Shown here: one piece after another, positions 1-6,267 of the stretch
Numbering within the stretch: the first letter of the stretch is position 1
How the letters are laid out: the number at the start of each line of letters is the position of its first letter
Source of the DNA: a virus
Reading direction: 5' to 3' (one strand)
IMG/VR virus record: IMGVR_UViG_3300042352_001087
Location: 1 to 24,493 of that record
Length of the DNA: 24,493 nucleotides
Made by a program: the position numbers and the translations under genes
The notes under the pieces: generated by a model
The model's database searches: none
Told to the model about the DNA's origin: nothing
Seen by the model: the letters and a program-made list of their open reading frames with translations, nothing else

Positions 1-392
1 ACTTTAAACCACTCAATAAAATCATAAAAACTAGCAATTTCCTTAAACTTTCCTGTTGCTGATAGAATGTAATAGCAAAAAGCATGTATTGTAGTGATTT
101 TTATATCCTTATTACCTACTCTTTCTCTTAACTCTTCAGTAGCCGCTTTCGTAAAACTAAAGAAGATTATCTTTTTTGGATCCACCCCTCTTTTTAATAA
201 TTCTTTTACTCTTTGTACACAACTATAAGTCTTACCAGCACCAGCTGTAGCTGCCAAAATAACAGATTCTTCTCCATCAAATTCTACAAACCTTCTTTGT
301 TCTGGGGTATAAGATTGTTTATCAATTTCAGATAATAAATCTAATTGAGCAGTCTGCTGATTAGACTTCTTCACTATATTTCTTTTTGCCAT
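1..392 (-). CDS. UvrD/Rep-type superfamily 1 DNA helicase, N-terminal part (cut by left window edge)
   Basis: The frame opens with ATG at 392 and stays open to base 1, giving 130 residues of a longer protein. Visible motifs fit superfamily 1A helicases: a Q-motif-like YTPEQRRFVEF at residues 28-38, a Walker A loop ATAGAGKT at 48-55 (K54 and T55 bind ATP phosphate), motif Ia FSFTKAATEELRERV around 78-92, and motif Ib ITTIHAF at 99-105. Such enzymes are ATP-driven 3'-5' (UvrD/Rep) or 5'-3' (Dda-like) DNA translocases used in replication and recombination. Motifs II-VI lie outside the window, so polarity and exact subfamily cannot be told. It is the fourth gene after the promoter at 2025-2056, 25 nt downstream of the 83-aa gene, so it probably shares a transcript with the sigma factor. 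Confidence 0.9.
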   Translation of the reverse strand, partial: MAKRNIVKKSNQQTAQLDLLSEIDKQSYTPEQRRFVEFDGEESVILAATAGAGKTYSCVQRVKELLKRGVDPKKIIFFSFTKAATEELRERVGNKDIKITTIHAFCYYILSATGKFKEIASFYDFIEWFK

Positions 393-417
393 AATTATTA
401 ATCTATCGTATTTTAAA

Positions 418-669
418 TTAAATCAGATTAAAATATTGACCACTTATCACATCATCAATATTAAAATCAAAATCCTTTTCTACATCATTAACATAAGTCA
501 ACTCTTCTAAACGTGCCCAAAATATAATTGTATTTTTATTTTCATTTTCAAACAACAAAAATAAAATGTCGTCTTCACTTTTAATACAATACAAATCTTG
601 GTCTGTTGGGATTTCAACCCCATCAGACATAAGTTTATTTTCGATTAATCTATAGCAATTAAAAATCAT
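418..669 (-). CDS. Hypothetical acidic protein, 83 aa, translationally coupled to the sigma factor
   Basis: I do not recognise this protein. It is short and acidic (many Asp and Glu), with no signal peptide and no clear membrane segment. The hydrophobic patches ILFLLFE and TIIFWARLEEL look like buried strands of a small globular domain. Its ATG overlaps the sigma-factor stop in an ATGA arrangement (bases 669-666), so ribosomes finishing the sigma gene could restart here and keep the two proteins in fixed proportion. That coupling makes a partner or modulator of the sigma factor (for example an anti-sigma or a stabiliser) worth considering. This rests on position only; nothing in the sequence itself shows it. 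Confidence 0.8.
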   Translation of the reverse strand: MIFNCYRLIENKLMSDGVEIPTDQDLYCIKSEDDILFLLFENENKNTIIFWARLEELTYVNDVEKDFDFNIDDVISGQYFNLI

Positions 670-1541
670 AATTTACAATTTAAAAATTCTTTTAATCTAG
701 AACTCTTCCCGTACATTCTCAACTTTTTCAAAGCAAACTCTTTAATCTGCCTAACTCTTTCATTTGTTAGGTCAAGTTCTTCACCAATTTCTTTTAAACT
801 CATTTCGTAGTATCCATTGAGACCAAAGTGCATATTTAATATACGTATCTCTCTAGCGCTTAAACCTTCAAAAACTGAATTTATTTGTTCTTTTAATGAA
901 TTAAGATTAATCTTCTTATCTATATCATCCATAGTTTCCCCTGGAATGAAATCACCTATTTCACTATCTGAATCCTCCTTTATCTTATCATCTATTGACA
1001 CATAAGTCATTGCATCATTAACAGAAATCTTTACTTCTCTTTCTGTTAATTCAGTAATACCTACAATTTCTTGTATAGTCGGTTCTCTATCTAATTTTTG
1101 ATAAAGTTTATCAGATGCTTTATTTACTTTGCCTATGTTATTTATTTTATTTATTGGAAGCCTTACTGTATTTCCATTTTCGTACACAGACTGCATAATA
1201 GATTGTCTTATCCACCAAACAGCGTAAGATATAAACTTTACACCTTTTGTTTCATCAAACTTGCCTACTGCTTTTATAAGACCAATATTACCCTCACTAG
1301 ACAACTCCTCTAAAGGGATTCCAGACCAAGAATAATCTTTTGCAATTGATAAAACGAATCTTAAATTTGACTCTACCAATTTATTCATAGCCCTCTGATC
1401 TCCATCTTTAGCTTTTATTGCCAATTCAGTTTGCTCGTCACCAGATATTGTATCTAACTTCCTTAAGTCTTTGAAATAATTTCTTATTGAGATGCTATTG
1501 CCACTAACACCACAATCGTTGTTGTTTGTTTTTTCTGCCAT
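666..1541 (-). CDS. Phage-encoded RNA polymerase sigma-70 factor (primary-type, lacks region 1.1)
   Basis: This 291-aa protein has the full sigma-70 layout. Region 1.2 is near residues 18-50. Region 2 covers about 51-140, with NLRFVLSIAKDY, EGNIGLIKAVGKFD, the DNA-melting segment FISYAVWWIRQSI (104-116) and RLPINKINNIGKV (127-139). Region 3 covers about 153-190. Region 4 covers about 226-286, with the helix-turn-helix SLKEIGEELDLTNERVRQIKE (248-268). Length and motifs match the short Bacteroidetes primary sigma factor, and there is no region 1.1. It should bind host core RNA polymerase and direct it to phage promoters. In region 4.2, Asn260 occupies the place of a usually invariant Arg (TRERVRQIK in host-type factors; Arg584 in E. 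coli sigma-70) that contacts the -35 element. It lies 16 nt after the 143-aa gene and overlaps the next gene by 4 nt. A host origin with later divergence is likely. Confidence 0.95.
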   Translation of the reverse strand: MAEKTNNNDCGVSGNSISIRNYFKDLRKLDTISGDEQTELAIKAKDGDQRAMNKLVESNLRFVLSIAKDYSWSGIPLEELSSEGNIGLIKAVGKFDETKGVKFISYAVWWIRQSIMQSVYENGNTVRLPINKINNIGKVNKASDKLYQKLDREPTIQEIVGITELTEREVKISVNDAMTYVSIDDKIKEDSDSEIGDFIPGETMDDIDKKINLNSLKEQINSVFEGLSAREIRILNMHFGLNGYYEMSLKEIGEELDLTNERVRQIKEFALKKLRMYGKSSRLKEFLNCKL

Positions 1542-1557
1542 AATGTTTATTTCTTAT

Positions 1558-1989
1558 TTAATCATTCCATTGTAGGTTTGCCACGAAATTTTTGAAATTA
1601 TTAAATTGCTCTTCTGAGCGCATTTCCATTTTAACTAATATTAAATTATTTTCTTCATATAACTCAGCTTCTTCCGCTTGGGTTATTATAGTAAATGAAA
1701 CACATCTTTCTTCTACACCTTTTTGTTTTACTATTTTTAAATCGGTTTCAATAAAACCATTTTCAAAATTTCCAGTTCTACAATATGTTCCGTTTTGCTC
1801 AAACGCATATGTTTGAGTTTCAACGCCAACTTGTGGTTGTTTTTTTTCCTGTTTCATTTGTGCTTCAAATGCTGCTTGGTGATCAATATTTTGCTCTTGA
1901 GCCTCCATTTCGCCTACAGCTGAGTAAGGATTTTCTAATTGATCTCCCAATATACCCTTCTTTAATGCTTGTTTTGTTTGATTATCCAT
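1558..1989 (-). CDS. Hypothetical protein, 143 aa, first gene of the sigma-factor operon
   Basis: I do not recognise this protein. Residues 1-60 are rich in Gln, Glu, Lys and Ala (for example AAFEAQMKQEKKQ) and probably form a flexible or helical tail. Residues 60-143 look like a compact mixed domain with alternating hydrophobic strands (FIETDLKIVKQ, VSFTIITQ, LILVKMEM) and a closing helix with NFKNFVANLQW. No membrane segment, signal peptide or metal motif is visible. The ATG at 1989 lies 35 nt downstream of a perfect host-type -7 box, and no other start fits better, so this is the promoter-proximal gene of a transcript continuing into the sigma factor, the 83-aa gene and the helicase. An early regulatory or host-takeover role is possible from context only. 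Confidence 0.8.
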   Translation of the reverse strand: MDNQTKQALKKGILGDQLENPYSAVGEMEAQEQNIDHQAAFEAQMKQEKKQPQVGVETQTYAFEQNGTYCRTGNFENGFIETDLKIVKQKGVEERCVSFTIITQAEEAELYEENNLILVKMEMRSEEQFNNFKNFVANLQWND

Positions 1990-2024
1990 ATCTTGTAAAG
2001 TTTATAGCCAAAAATGACCGTCAA

Positions 2025-2056
2025 CAAAAGTAACTATTTTTTTTCTTTTAAACAAA
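2025..2056 (-). promoter_or_regulatory. Bacteroidetes-type promoter for the sigma-factor operon
   Basis: On the minus strand, TTTG (2056-2053) is followed by a 20-nt spacer and TACTTTTG (2032-2025). This matches the known Bacteroidetes primary-sigma consensus TTTG / TAnnTTTG with a 19-21 nt spacer exactly. Transcription would start roughly at 2015-2020, giving a leader of about 30 nt before the ATG at 1989. It is expected to be read by the unmodified host polymerase, so the sigma gene would be expressed early. Confidence 0.72.
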
Positions 2057-2079
2057 AAAAAATTATAATAAATAGAAAT

Positions 2080-2105
2080 CTTTTATGTTATTTTTAACAT
2101 AAAAG
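2080..2105. repeat. Inverted repeat: 11-bp perfect stem, 4-nt loop
   Basis: CTTTTATGTTA (2080-2090) pairs perfectly with TAACATAAAAG (2095-2105) across a 4-nt T loop. The stem is AT-rich. On the minus strand it is followed, about 15 nt later, by a run of T, so it could act as a weak terminator for the 99-aa gene transcript. As it lies only 24 nt upstream of the -33 box at 2053-2056, it could equally be a protein-binding palindrome controlling that promoter. Confidence 0.5.
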
Positions 2106-2111
2106 AATAAA

Positions 2112-2130
2112 CCTTTGATATAAACAAAGG
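2112..2130 (-). terminator. Small hairpin upstream of the sigma-operon promoter, possible weak terminator
   Basis: CCTTTG (2112-2117) pairs with CAAAGG (2125-2130) around a 7-nt loop. Read on the minus strand it is followed by TTTATTCTTTTAT, a broken T tract. The 6-bp stem is short for an intrinsic terminator. Together with the adjacent inverted repeat at 2080-2105 it may form a two-hairpin element that ends the transcript of the 99-aa gene. Confidence 0.35.
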
Positions 2131-2244
2131 GTAAACCGATAAATAATTTTGATTTTTATTTTTTTATTAGCTCTCTGTTTGCTTGTAAATATGCTCCTTA
2201 ATACTTATTTCTCTTTATCCATAAATTAATCTATATACCCTTAA

Positions 2245-2544
2245 TTAAACTCTATCCTCATACTTTAAAATTGATTGCATTTTTACTCCATCCAACACTA
2301 AACCATTTCCCCCTTCTAAAACAATTTGATAATTTTTAGATAAGGCATTTTTTATTTCCTCAAAAGATAATCTTGTATCTCCTACTAAAAAACCTCTTTC
2401 AGAAAATATAACTTCCCAAGGCGCTGAAGAGCTTTTATCAAAAACAACTTTCACAGGTTTCTTTCTATCTACCTGCGCTTCAGCAGTTGCATTAACAACT
2501 TGCTCAATTTTTTCAGCTAAAACTTTTAATTTATCTTTTGACAC
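2245..2544 (-). CDS. Hypothetical protein, 99 aa, GTG start
   Basis: I do not recognise this protein. Residues 1-30 are helical and charged (MSKDKLKVLAEKIEQVV). The rest has strand-like segments (KPVKVVFDK, WEVIFSERGFLVG, YQIVLEGGNGLVLDG) that suggest a small folded domain. No Cys pairs, membrane span or nucleotide-binding motif is visible. The only plausible start is GTG at 2544: an in-frame stop lies five codons upstream and no early in-frame ATG exists. It sits directly after the terminator at 2571-2609, so it needs its own promoter in the 26-nt gap or read-through from nrdA. A TATATTTA sequence lies in this gap, but no spaced -33 element accompanies it. Confidence 0.75.
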   Translation of the reverse strand: MSKDKLKVLAEKIEQVVNATAEAQVDRKKPVKVVFDKSSSAPWEVIFSERGFLVGDTRLSFEEIKNALSKNYQIVLEGGNGLVLDGVKMQSILKYEDRV

Positions 2545-2570
2545 AATAAAACTATTTTATATAAATATAT

Positions 2571-2609
2571 GAAAAAACAAAAAAATAAGCCCACTAGGGG
2601 CTTATTTTT
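2571..2609 (-). terminator. Intrinsic terminator closing the nrdB-nrdA-64-aa gene transcript
   Basis: The 12-nt arm AAAAATAAGCCC (2581-2592) pairs with GGGCTTATTTTT (2598-2609) around a 5-nt loop. On the minus strand the GC-containing stem runs into a long T-rich tract (TTATTTTTTTGTTTTTTC). It begins 7 nt after the stop codon of the 64-aa gene. As the outer stem is itself an A/T run, it could also work in the opposite direction, but no plus-strand gene reads into it. Confidence 0.85.
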
Positions 2610-2616
2610 ATTATTT

Positions 2617-2811
2617 TTATTGATTAAATCTAGATTGTAAAATTTTATCCATTAACTCATCCATTTTTTTCTGTTTAAGCGCTTTTGCTAAAACTGCTTG
2701 CTCTCTTTTTTTAGCTACAACTTCTCTAGATTTTTTAAATCTCTGAGTTCTCTTATTTCCTCTCTTGACTTTTGCCAATCTTTTCTTTTGGTTTTTTTCT
2801 GGTTTCTTCAT
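2617..2811 (-). CDS. Small, highly basic protein, 64 aa, after nrdA
   Basis: I do not recognise this protein as a family member. By my count 17 Lys and 7 Arg make up about 38% of its 64 residues, concentrated in residues 2-49. The C-terminal third (AKALKQKKMDELMDKILQ) looks like an amphipathic helix. Such composition suggests a nucleic-acid-binding or otherwise polyanion-binding role, but no specific fold can be named. Its ATG at 2811 lies 55 nt after the nrdA stop, and a strong terminator follows immediately. A possible promoter in the gap (2828-2858) could give separate expression. It is short, but its coherent composition, clean position between gene and terminator, and lack of a competing frame support it as real. 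Confidence 0.72.
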   Translation of the reverse strand: MKKPEKNQKKRLAKVKRGNKRTQRFKKSREVVAKKREQAVLAKALKQKKMDELMDKILQSRFNQ

Positions 2812-2827
2812 AATTTATATTTTTAAA

Positions 2828-2858
2828 TAAATCTAATAAATCTAATTTAAATTTCAAA
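2828..2858 (-). promoter_or_regulatory. Possible variant promoter upstream of the 64-aa gene
   Basis: On the minus strand TTTG (2858-2855) is followed by 19 nt and TAGATTTA (2835-2828), one base off the host-type -7 box TAnnTTTG. A 9-bp direct repeat (AATAAATCT-like units at 2827-2844) duplicates this box, the second copy being too close to the TTTG. In AT-rich DNA such a match can arise by chance. Confidence 0.35.
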
Positions 2859-2866
2859 ATAATTTA

Positions 2867-5179
2867 TTAACTACTACATCCAAAACACTCAAATTGACTA
2901 TCAACAGGTCTTTCAACCTTCTTTTCAGTAGACATATCGATAGCTAAATGTTTTGCTTTATTTTCAACAGGCTGACTTCTTAAATAATACTGACCAGTTT
3001 TAAGACCCAACCTCCAACCTAAATTGTGAGCTGTACTTAATTTACCAACCGTTGGAGTATCGAAGAAAAGATTAAGACTTTGAGATTGGTCAATAAATGG
3101 ACCTCTATCTGCAGACATATTAATAAGAGCACCCTGAGATAACTCCCAAACTGTTTTATACACCTCTTTTAATTCAGAACTAATCACTGGTATGTTTTGA
3201 ATACTTCCGTCATTTTTGATTAACTCATTTAGAATATCTCTATTCCAAAGATCTGCCTCTTCTAAATCCTTAACTAAATGCTTGTTAACCATAGCAAATT
3301 CACCACCTGTTACTTTACGAACATATAAATTTGAAGTAAATGGCTCAAACGCTTCATTTGAACCGATTACACGAGCAGAACTAGCTGTTGGAGGGCAAGT
3401 AGTCACTAAAGAGTTTCTTACTCCATACTTTAAGATATCTTCTCTAAGAGTAGCCCAATCGTGCATACCGCTTAAACTTTCCTCTTTCAATCCCCACATT
3501 TCCCATTGGAAAATACCTTGTGAAATAGGAGAACCTTCGTAGTGCTCATAAGTTAACCCTGTTTCTTTTGCTAAGTCACAAGATTGTCTTAAAGCATTAA
3601 AGTATATTGTTTCAAAAATATCTTTATTTAACTTTTTAGATTCATCAGAAGTAAATGGCAATCTAAGCATAGCAAACACATCTGCCAAACCTTGGATACC
3701 AATTCCTAGAGCTCGTTGCTCTAAACCTCCCTTACGACCTTCTTTGGTTGAATATTCGTTTACATCAATAGCAATGTTAAGAGATTTTGTAATCGAGCGA
3801 ACAACTCTACCCAATTCTTTGAAATCATATTTTTTACCCTTAACAAATTTCTGAACTGGTACTGATGTAAGTGTACAAATCGCAGTTGTATCTCTATCCG
3901 TTACCTCCATAATTTCTGAACACAAGTTACTAGAATGAATCACGCCAAAGTTTTTTTGGTTTGACTTTTCATTCGCCTGATCCTTGTAACACATATAAGG
4001 CATACCTGTTTCGATTTGAGATTCTAATATCTTAATCCACAAATCATGAGCCTTAATTTTAGACCCTATTCCAAGCGCTACAGCCTTATTGTATTCTTCT
4101 TCAAACTCTTGACCATATATTTCATAGAAAGGCTTTAAACCTGCTACTTTAATATCGTGAGGGCAGAATAAATACCAATCACCGCTTTCTTGTACCGCTC
4201 TCATAAAGTTATCAGGAATCCAAAGCGCAGAAAATAAATCACGAGCTCTCAATGTTTCATCACCAGTCTTTTTTCTAATTTCTAAAACATCAAAAACATC
4301 TTTATGCCAAGGCTCGATATATACAGCGCAAGAACCTGGTCTCTTTCCTCTTTGATTCCAAAATCTTAATGCCTCGTTTACAACTTTTAAGTATTTTAAA
4401 ATACCACCTGCTTTACCATCTGATTTTCCTACATTACTTTCTTTTGAACGAATGTTAGATACTGCTAATCCAATACCTTCAGCTTTAGATGATGATACTG
4501 AAATTCTACCCAACATATCTAATAAACCATCAGTAGAATCATCAGGTACAATAGAAAGATTACAAGATGCAATCTGACCGATGTTTGTACCAATATTAAT
4601 TTTAATGGGAGTTGCTGGACTTTCTTTCTGACTACTTAAATCGCTGTATTTTTCTTTAAAATCTTTTGCATTTTCGGTCACCATCAAAGCAACTCTCACA
4701 TACATATGTTGAGGTCTTTCAATAACTATGCCTTCAGATGTTTTTAAAAGATAAATATCTTTTAATGAACACCAACCAAAATAATCAAAATTATAATCTC
4801 TAGAATAATCAATAACTGATTCTATTAAATCAATATTCTCTTTTACTTTGTTATAATAAACTTCGCTTAACAAACCGCTATTATACATTTTTTTGGTAGC
4901 TTTCATAAATGAATCTTCAGTTTCTTTATGAAGTTTACTTATTGCTATATTTGCTGCCAACTTAGAATAGTCAGGATGATTCATTGCCAATGATTCAGAC
5001 ACCACTGAAATTAAATCATCTAATTGGTTTGTTGTCATATTATCAGCCAAACCTTGTGTTACCTTAATAAACACCTCGTCCGCATTAACTTTTAATCCTT
5101 CTGCTTGTTTCTTAATTCTAGTTAATATCCTACTAGGATTAAAATCAATCTTGTTTCCGTTTCTTTTTATTACTTGCAT
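2867..5179 (-). CDS. nrdA: Class Ia ribonucleoside-diphosphate reductase, large (alpha) subunit
   Basis: This 770-aa protein reduces ribonucleoside diphosphates to deoxy forms with NrdB, supplying dNTPs for phage DNA synthesis. Residues 1-90 form an ATP-cone, the allosteric activity domain (MQVIKRNGNKIDFNPSRI). Catalytic features are visible: C206 in ASCNLS and C435 in ICTLTSV as the redox pair, the NLCSE motif at 418-422 with radical-forming C420 and the N418/E422 pair, CPPTASS at 595-601, the radical-relay tyrosines Y731-Y732, and a C-terminal CFGC (C765, C768) that would pass electrons from thioredoxin or glutaredoxin. Length is typical and all key residues are present, so it should be active. 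It follows nrdB by 32 nt. No thioredoxin or glutaredoxin gene lies nearby, so reducing power probably comes from the host or from elsewhere in the phage. Confidence 0.97.
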   Translation of the reverse strand: MQVIKRNGNKIDFNPSRILTRIKKQAEGLKVNADEVFIKVTQGLADNMTTNQLDDLISVVSESLAMNHPDYSKLAANIAISKLHKETEDSFMKATKKMYNSGLLSEVYYNKVKENIDLIESVIDYSRDYNFDYFGWCSLKDIYLLKTSEGIVIERPQHMYVRVALMVTENAKDFKEKYSDLSSQKESPATPIKINIGTNIGQIASCNLSIVPDDSTDGLLDMLGRISVSSSKAEGIGLAVSNIRSKESNVGKSDGKAGGILKYLKVVNEALRFWNQRGKRPGSCAVYIEPWHKDVFDVLEIRKKTGDETLRARDLFSALWIPDNFMRAVQESGDWYLFCPHDIKVAGLKPFYEIYGQEFEEEYNKAVALGIGSKIKAHDLWIKILESQIETGMPYMCYKDQANEKSNQKNFGVIHSSNLCSEIMEVTDRDTTAICTLTSVPVQKFVKGKKYDFKELGRVVRSITKSLNIAIDVNEYSTKEGRKGGLEQRALGIGIQGLADVFAMLRLPFTSDESKKLNKDIFETIYFNALRQSCDLAKETGLTYEHYEGSPISQGIFQWEMWGLKEESLSGMHDWATLREDILKYGVRNSLVTTCPPTASSARVIGSNEAFEPFTSNLYVRKVTGGEFAMVNKHLVKDLEEADLWNRDILNELIKNDGSIQNIPVISSELKEVYKTVWELSQGALINMSADRGPFIDQSQSLNLFFDTPTVGKLSTAHNLGWRLGLKTGQYYLRSQPVENKAKHLAIDMSTEKKVERPVDSQFECFGCSS

Positions 5180-5211
5180 TTTTGTATTATTTATCGTATT
5201 TATTGTGCTTA

Positions 5212-6180
5212 TTAAATTTCTTCATCAAAACTAATTGGACCTGTTAAGTCGGCAGTTTTATATTCAGTAGGTCTATTTTCAAAAAAGTTTGATTTAGACT
5301 TTAATGCAATTTGATTCATAAACTCAAAAGGTTGTTTTGAACCAAACTCGATATCACACCCTAGCTGAGCTAAAAGTTGATCTGTCACGTATTCTAAATA
5401 TTGTTTCATCAATTCAGAATTCATTCCAATTAAAGAGATAGGTAAAGACTCTGTAATAAATTCTTTTTCTATTTCAAGAGCAGATAAAAGTATTTCACGA
5501 ATTCTAGCTTTTGAGGGTTTGTTTAAAATATGATTATTTAATAAATGAATTGCAAAATCACAATGCATAGCCTCATCTCTAGAAATAAAAGCATTACTAC
5601 TACATAAACCTGGCATTAAACCTCTAGACTTTAAATAGAAGATACTACAAAAAGAACCTGAGAAGAAAATACCTTCAACGGCCACAAAAGCAATCAATCT
5701 CTCTATAAAAGATTCTGATTCAACCCACTTAAGAGCCCACTCTGCCTTTTTCTTTACAGGTGGCATATATTCAATAGCTTTAAAGCATTCATTTCTCTCC
5801 TTTGCATCTTTAATATATGTATCAATTAACAGAGAGTAAGTATTGCTATGCACATTTTCCATATGAATCTGAAGCCCGTAGAAAAATTTAGCTTCTGTAT
5901 ACTGAACCTCATTTAAGAAGTTAACAGCTAAATTTTCATTTACTATCCCATCAGAAGCTGCAAAAAAAGCCAATACATTTTTAATAAAAAATCTTTCATT
6001 GTCTGTAAGTTTGTTTTTCCAATGAGGTATATCTTGAGCTATATCTAACTCCTTAACAGTCCACATAGCTTTTTCTTGTTCTTCATACAAATCCCATAAG
6101 TCTTGGTGCACAATTGGAAACAAAACAAACCTGTCTTGGTTTTCTTTTAAAATCGGTTCTTCCATTTTTATTTCATTCAT
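5212..6180 (-). CDS. nrdB: Class Ia ribonucleoside-diphosphate reductase, small (beta) subunit
   Basis: This 322-aa ferritin-like helical protein carries the di-iron centre and tyrosyl radical that NrdA needs. The metal ligands can be placed: D77 (FFAASDG), E108 and H111 (MENVH), E169 (AVEG), E203 and H206 (RDEAMH). Y115 (SNTYS) sits at the radical-tyrosine position, so this is a tyrosyl-radical class Ia enzyme and not a Mn/Fe class Ic type. The C-terminus is acidic with aromatic residues nearby, as expected for the tail that docks on NrdA. nrdB comes before nrdA in transcription, the reverse of the E. coli nrdAB order. The compact length and motif style resemble Bacteroidetes cellular enzymes (from memory), so acquisition from a host is plausible. 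An 87-nt AT-rich gap with no convincing promoter separates it from the helicase gene. Confidence 0.97.
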   Translation of the reverse strand: MNEIKMEEPILKENQDRFVLFPIVHQDLWDLYEEQEKAMWTVKELDIAQDIPHWKNKLTDNERFFIKNVLAFFAASDGIVNENLAVNFLNEVQYTEAKFFYGLQIHMENVHSNTYSLLIDTYIKDAKERNECFKAIEYMPPVKKKAEWALKWVESESFIERLIAFVAVEGIFFSGSFCSIFYLKSRGLMPGLCSSNAFISRDEAMHCDFAIHLLNNHILNKPSKARIREILLSALEIEKEFITESLPISLIGMNSELMKQYLEYVTDQLLAQLGCDIEFGSKQPFEFMNQIALKSKSNFFENRPTEYKTADLTGPISFDEEI

Positions 6181-6267
6181 TTTTATTTGTTTTTTTATTT
6201 TAGATTTGATTATTATTTAATAAGTGTAGAAATAAATAAAACCAAAAAAATAAAATCTATCTTTTTT

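Larger units (their letters stand above)
1990..2244. other. Gene-free 255-nt regulatory stretch
   Basis: This is the longest stretch without a coding frame in the window. On the minus strand it reads out of the 99-aa gene, passes two inverted repeats (2112-2130 and 2080-2105), then a T-rich tract, then a complete host-type promoter (2025-2056) just ahead of the 143-aa gene. Only tiny open frames occur, such as a five-codon one beginning with an ATG near 2222. No tRNA cloverleaf was found. It probably separates the 99-aa gene's transcription from that of the sigma-factor operon. Confidence 0.6.

Noticed and set aside
1098-1313. Plus-strand open frame opposite the sigma factor
   Set aside because: It mirrors a clear sigma-70 gene and its translation is low-complexity aromatic/Ile-rich, as is typical for the antisense of AT-rich coding DNA.
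1990-2244. Possible tRNA or CRISPR-like repeat in the gene-free stretch
   Set aside because: No cloverleaf with anticodon and acceptor pairing, and no regularly spaced direct repeats. Only two separate inverted repeats and a promoter are seen.
393-5211. Recurring ATACGATA-like string in short gaps (near 400-410 and 5190-5200)
   Set aside because: Only two short AT-rich copies with differing flanks. Not enough to call a regulatory repeat.
5224-5240. TAGTTTTG (TAnnTTTG) on the minus strand near the end of nrdB, upstream of nrdA
   Set aside because: No TTG or TTTG lies 19-21 nt upstream and the box is inside the nrdB coding end. Probably chance.
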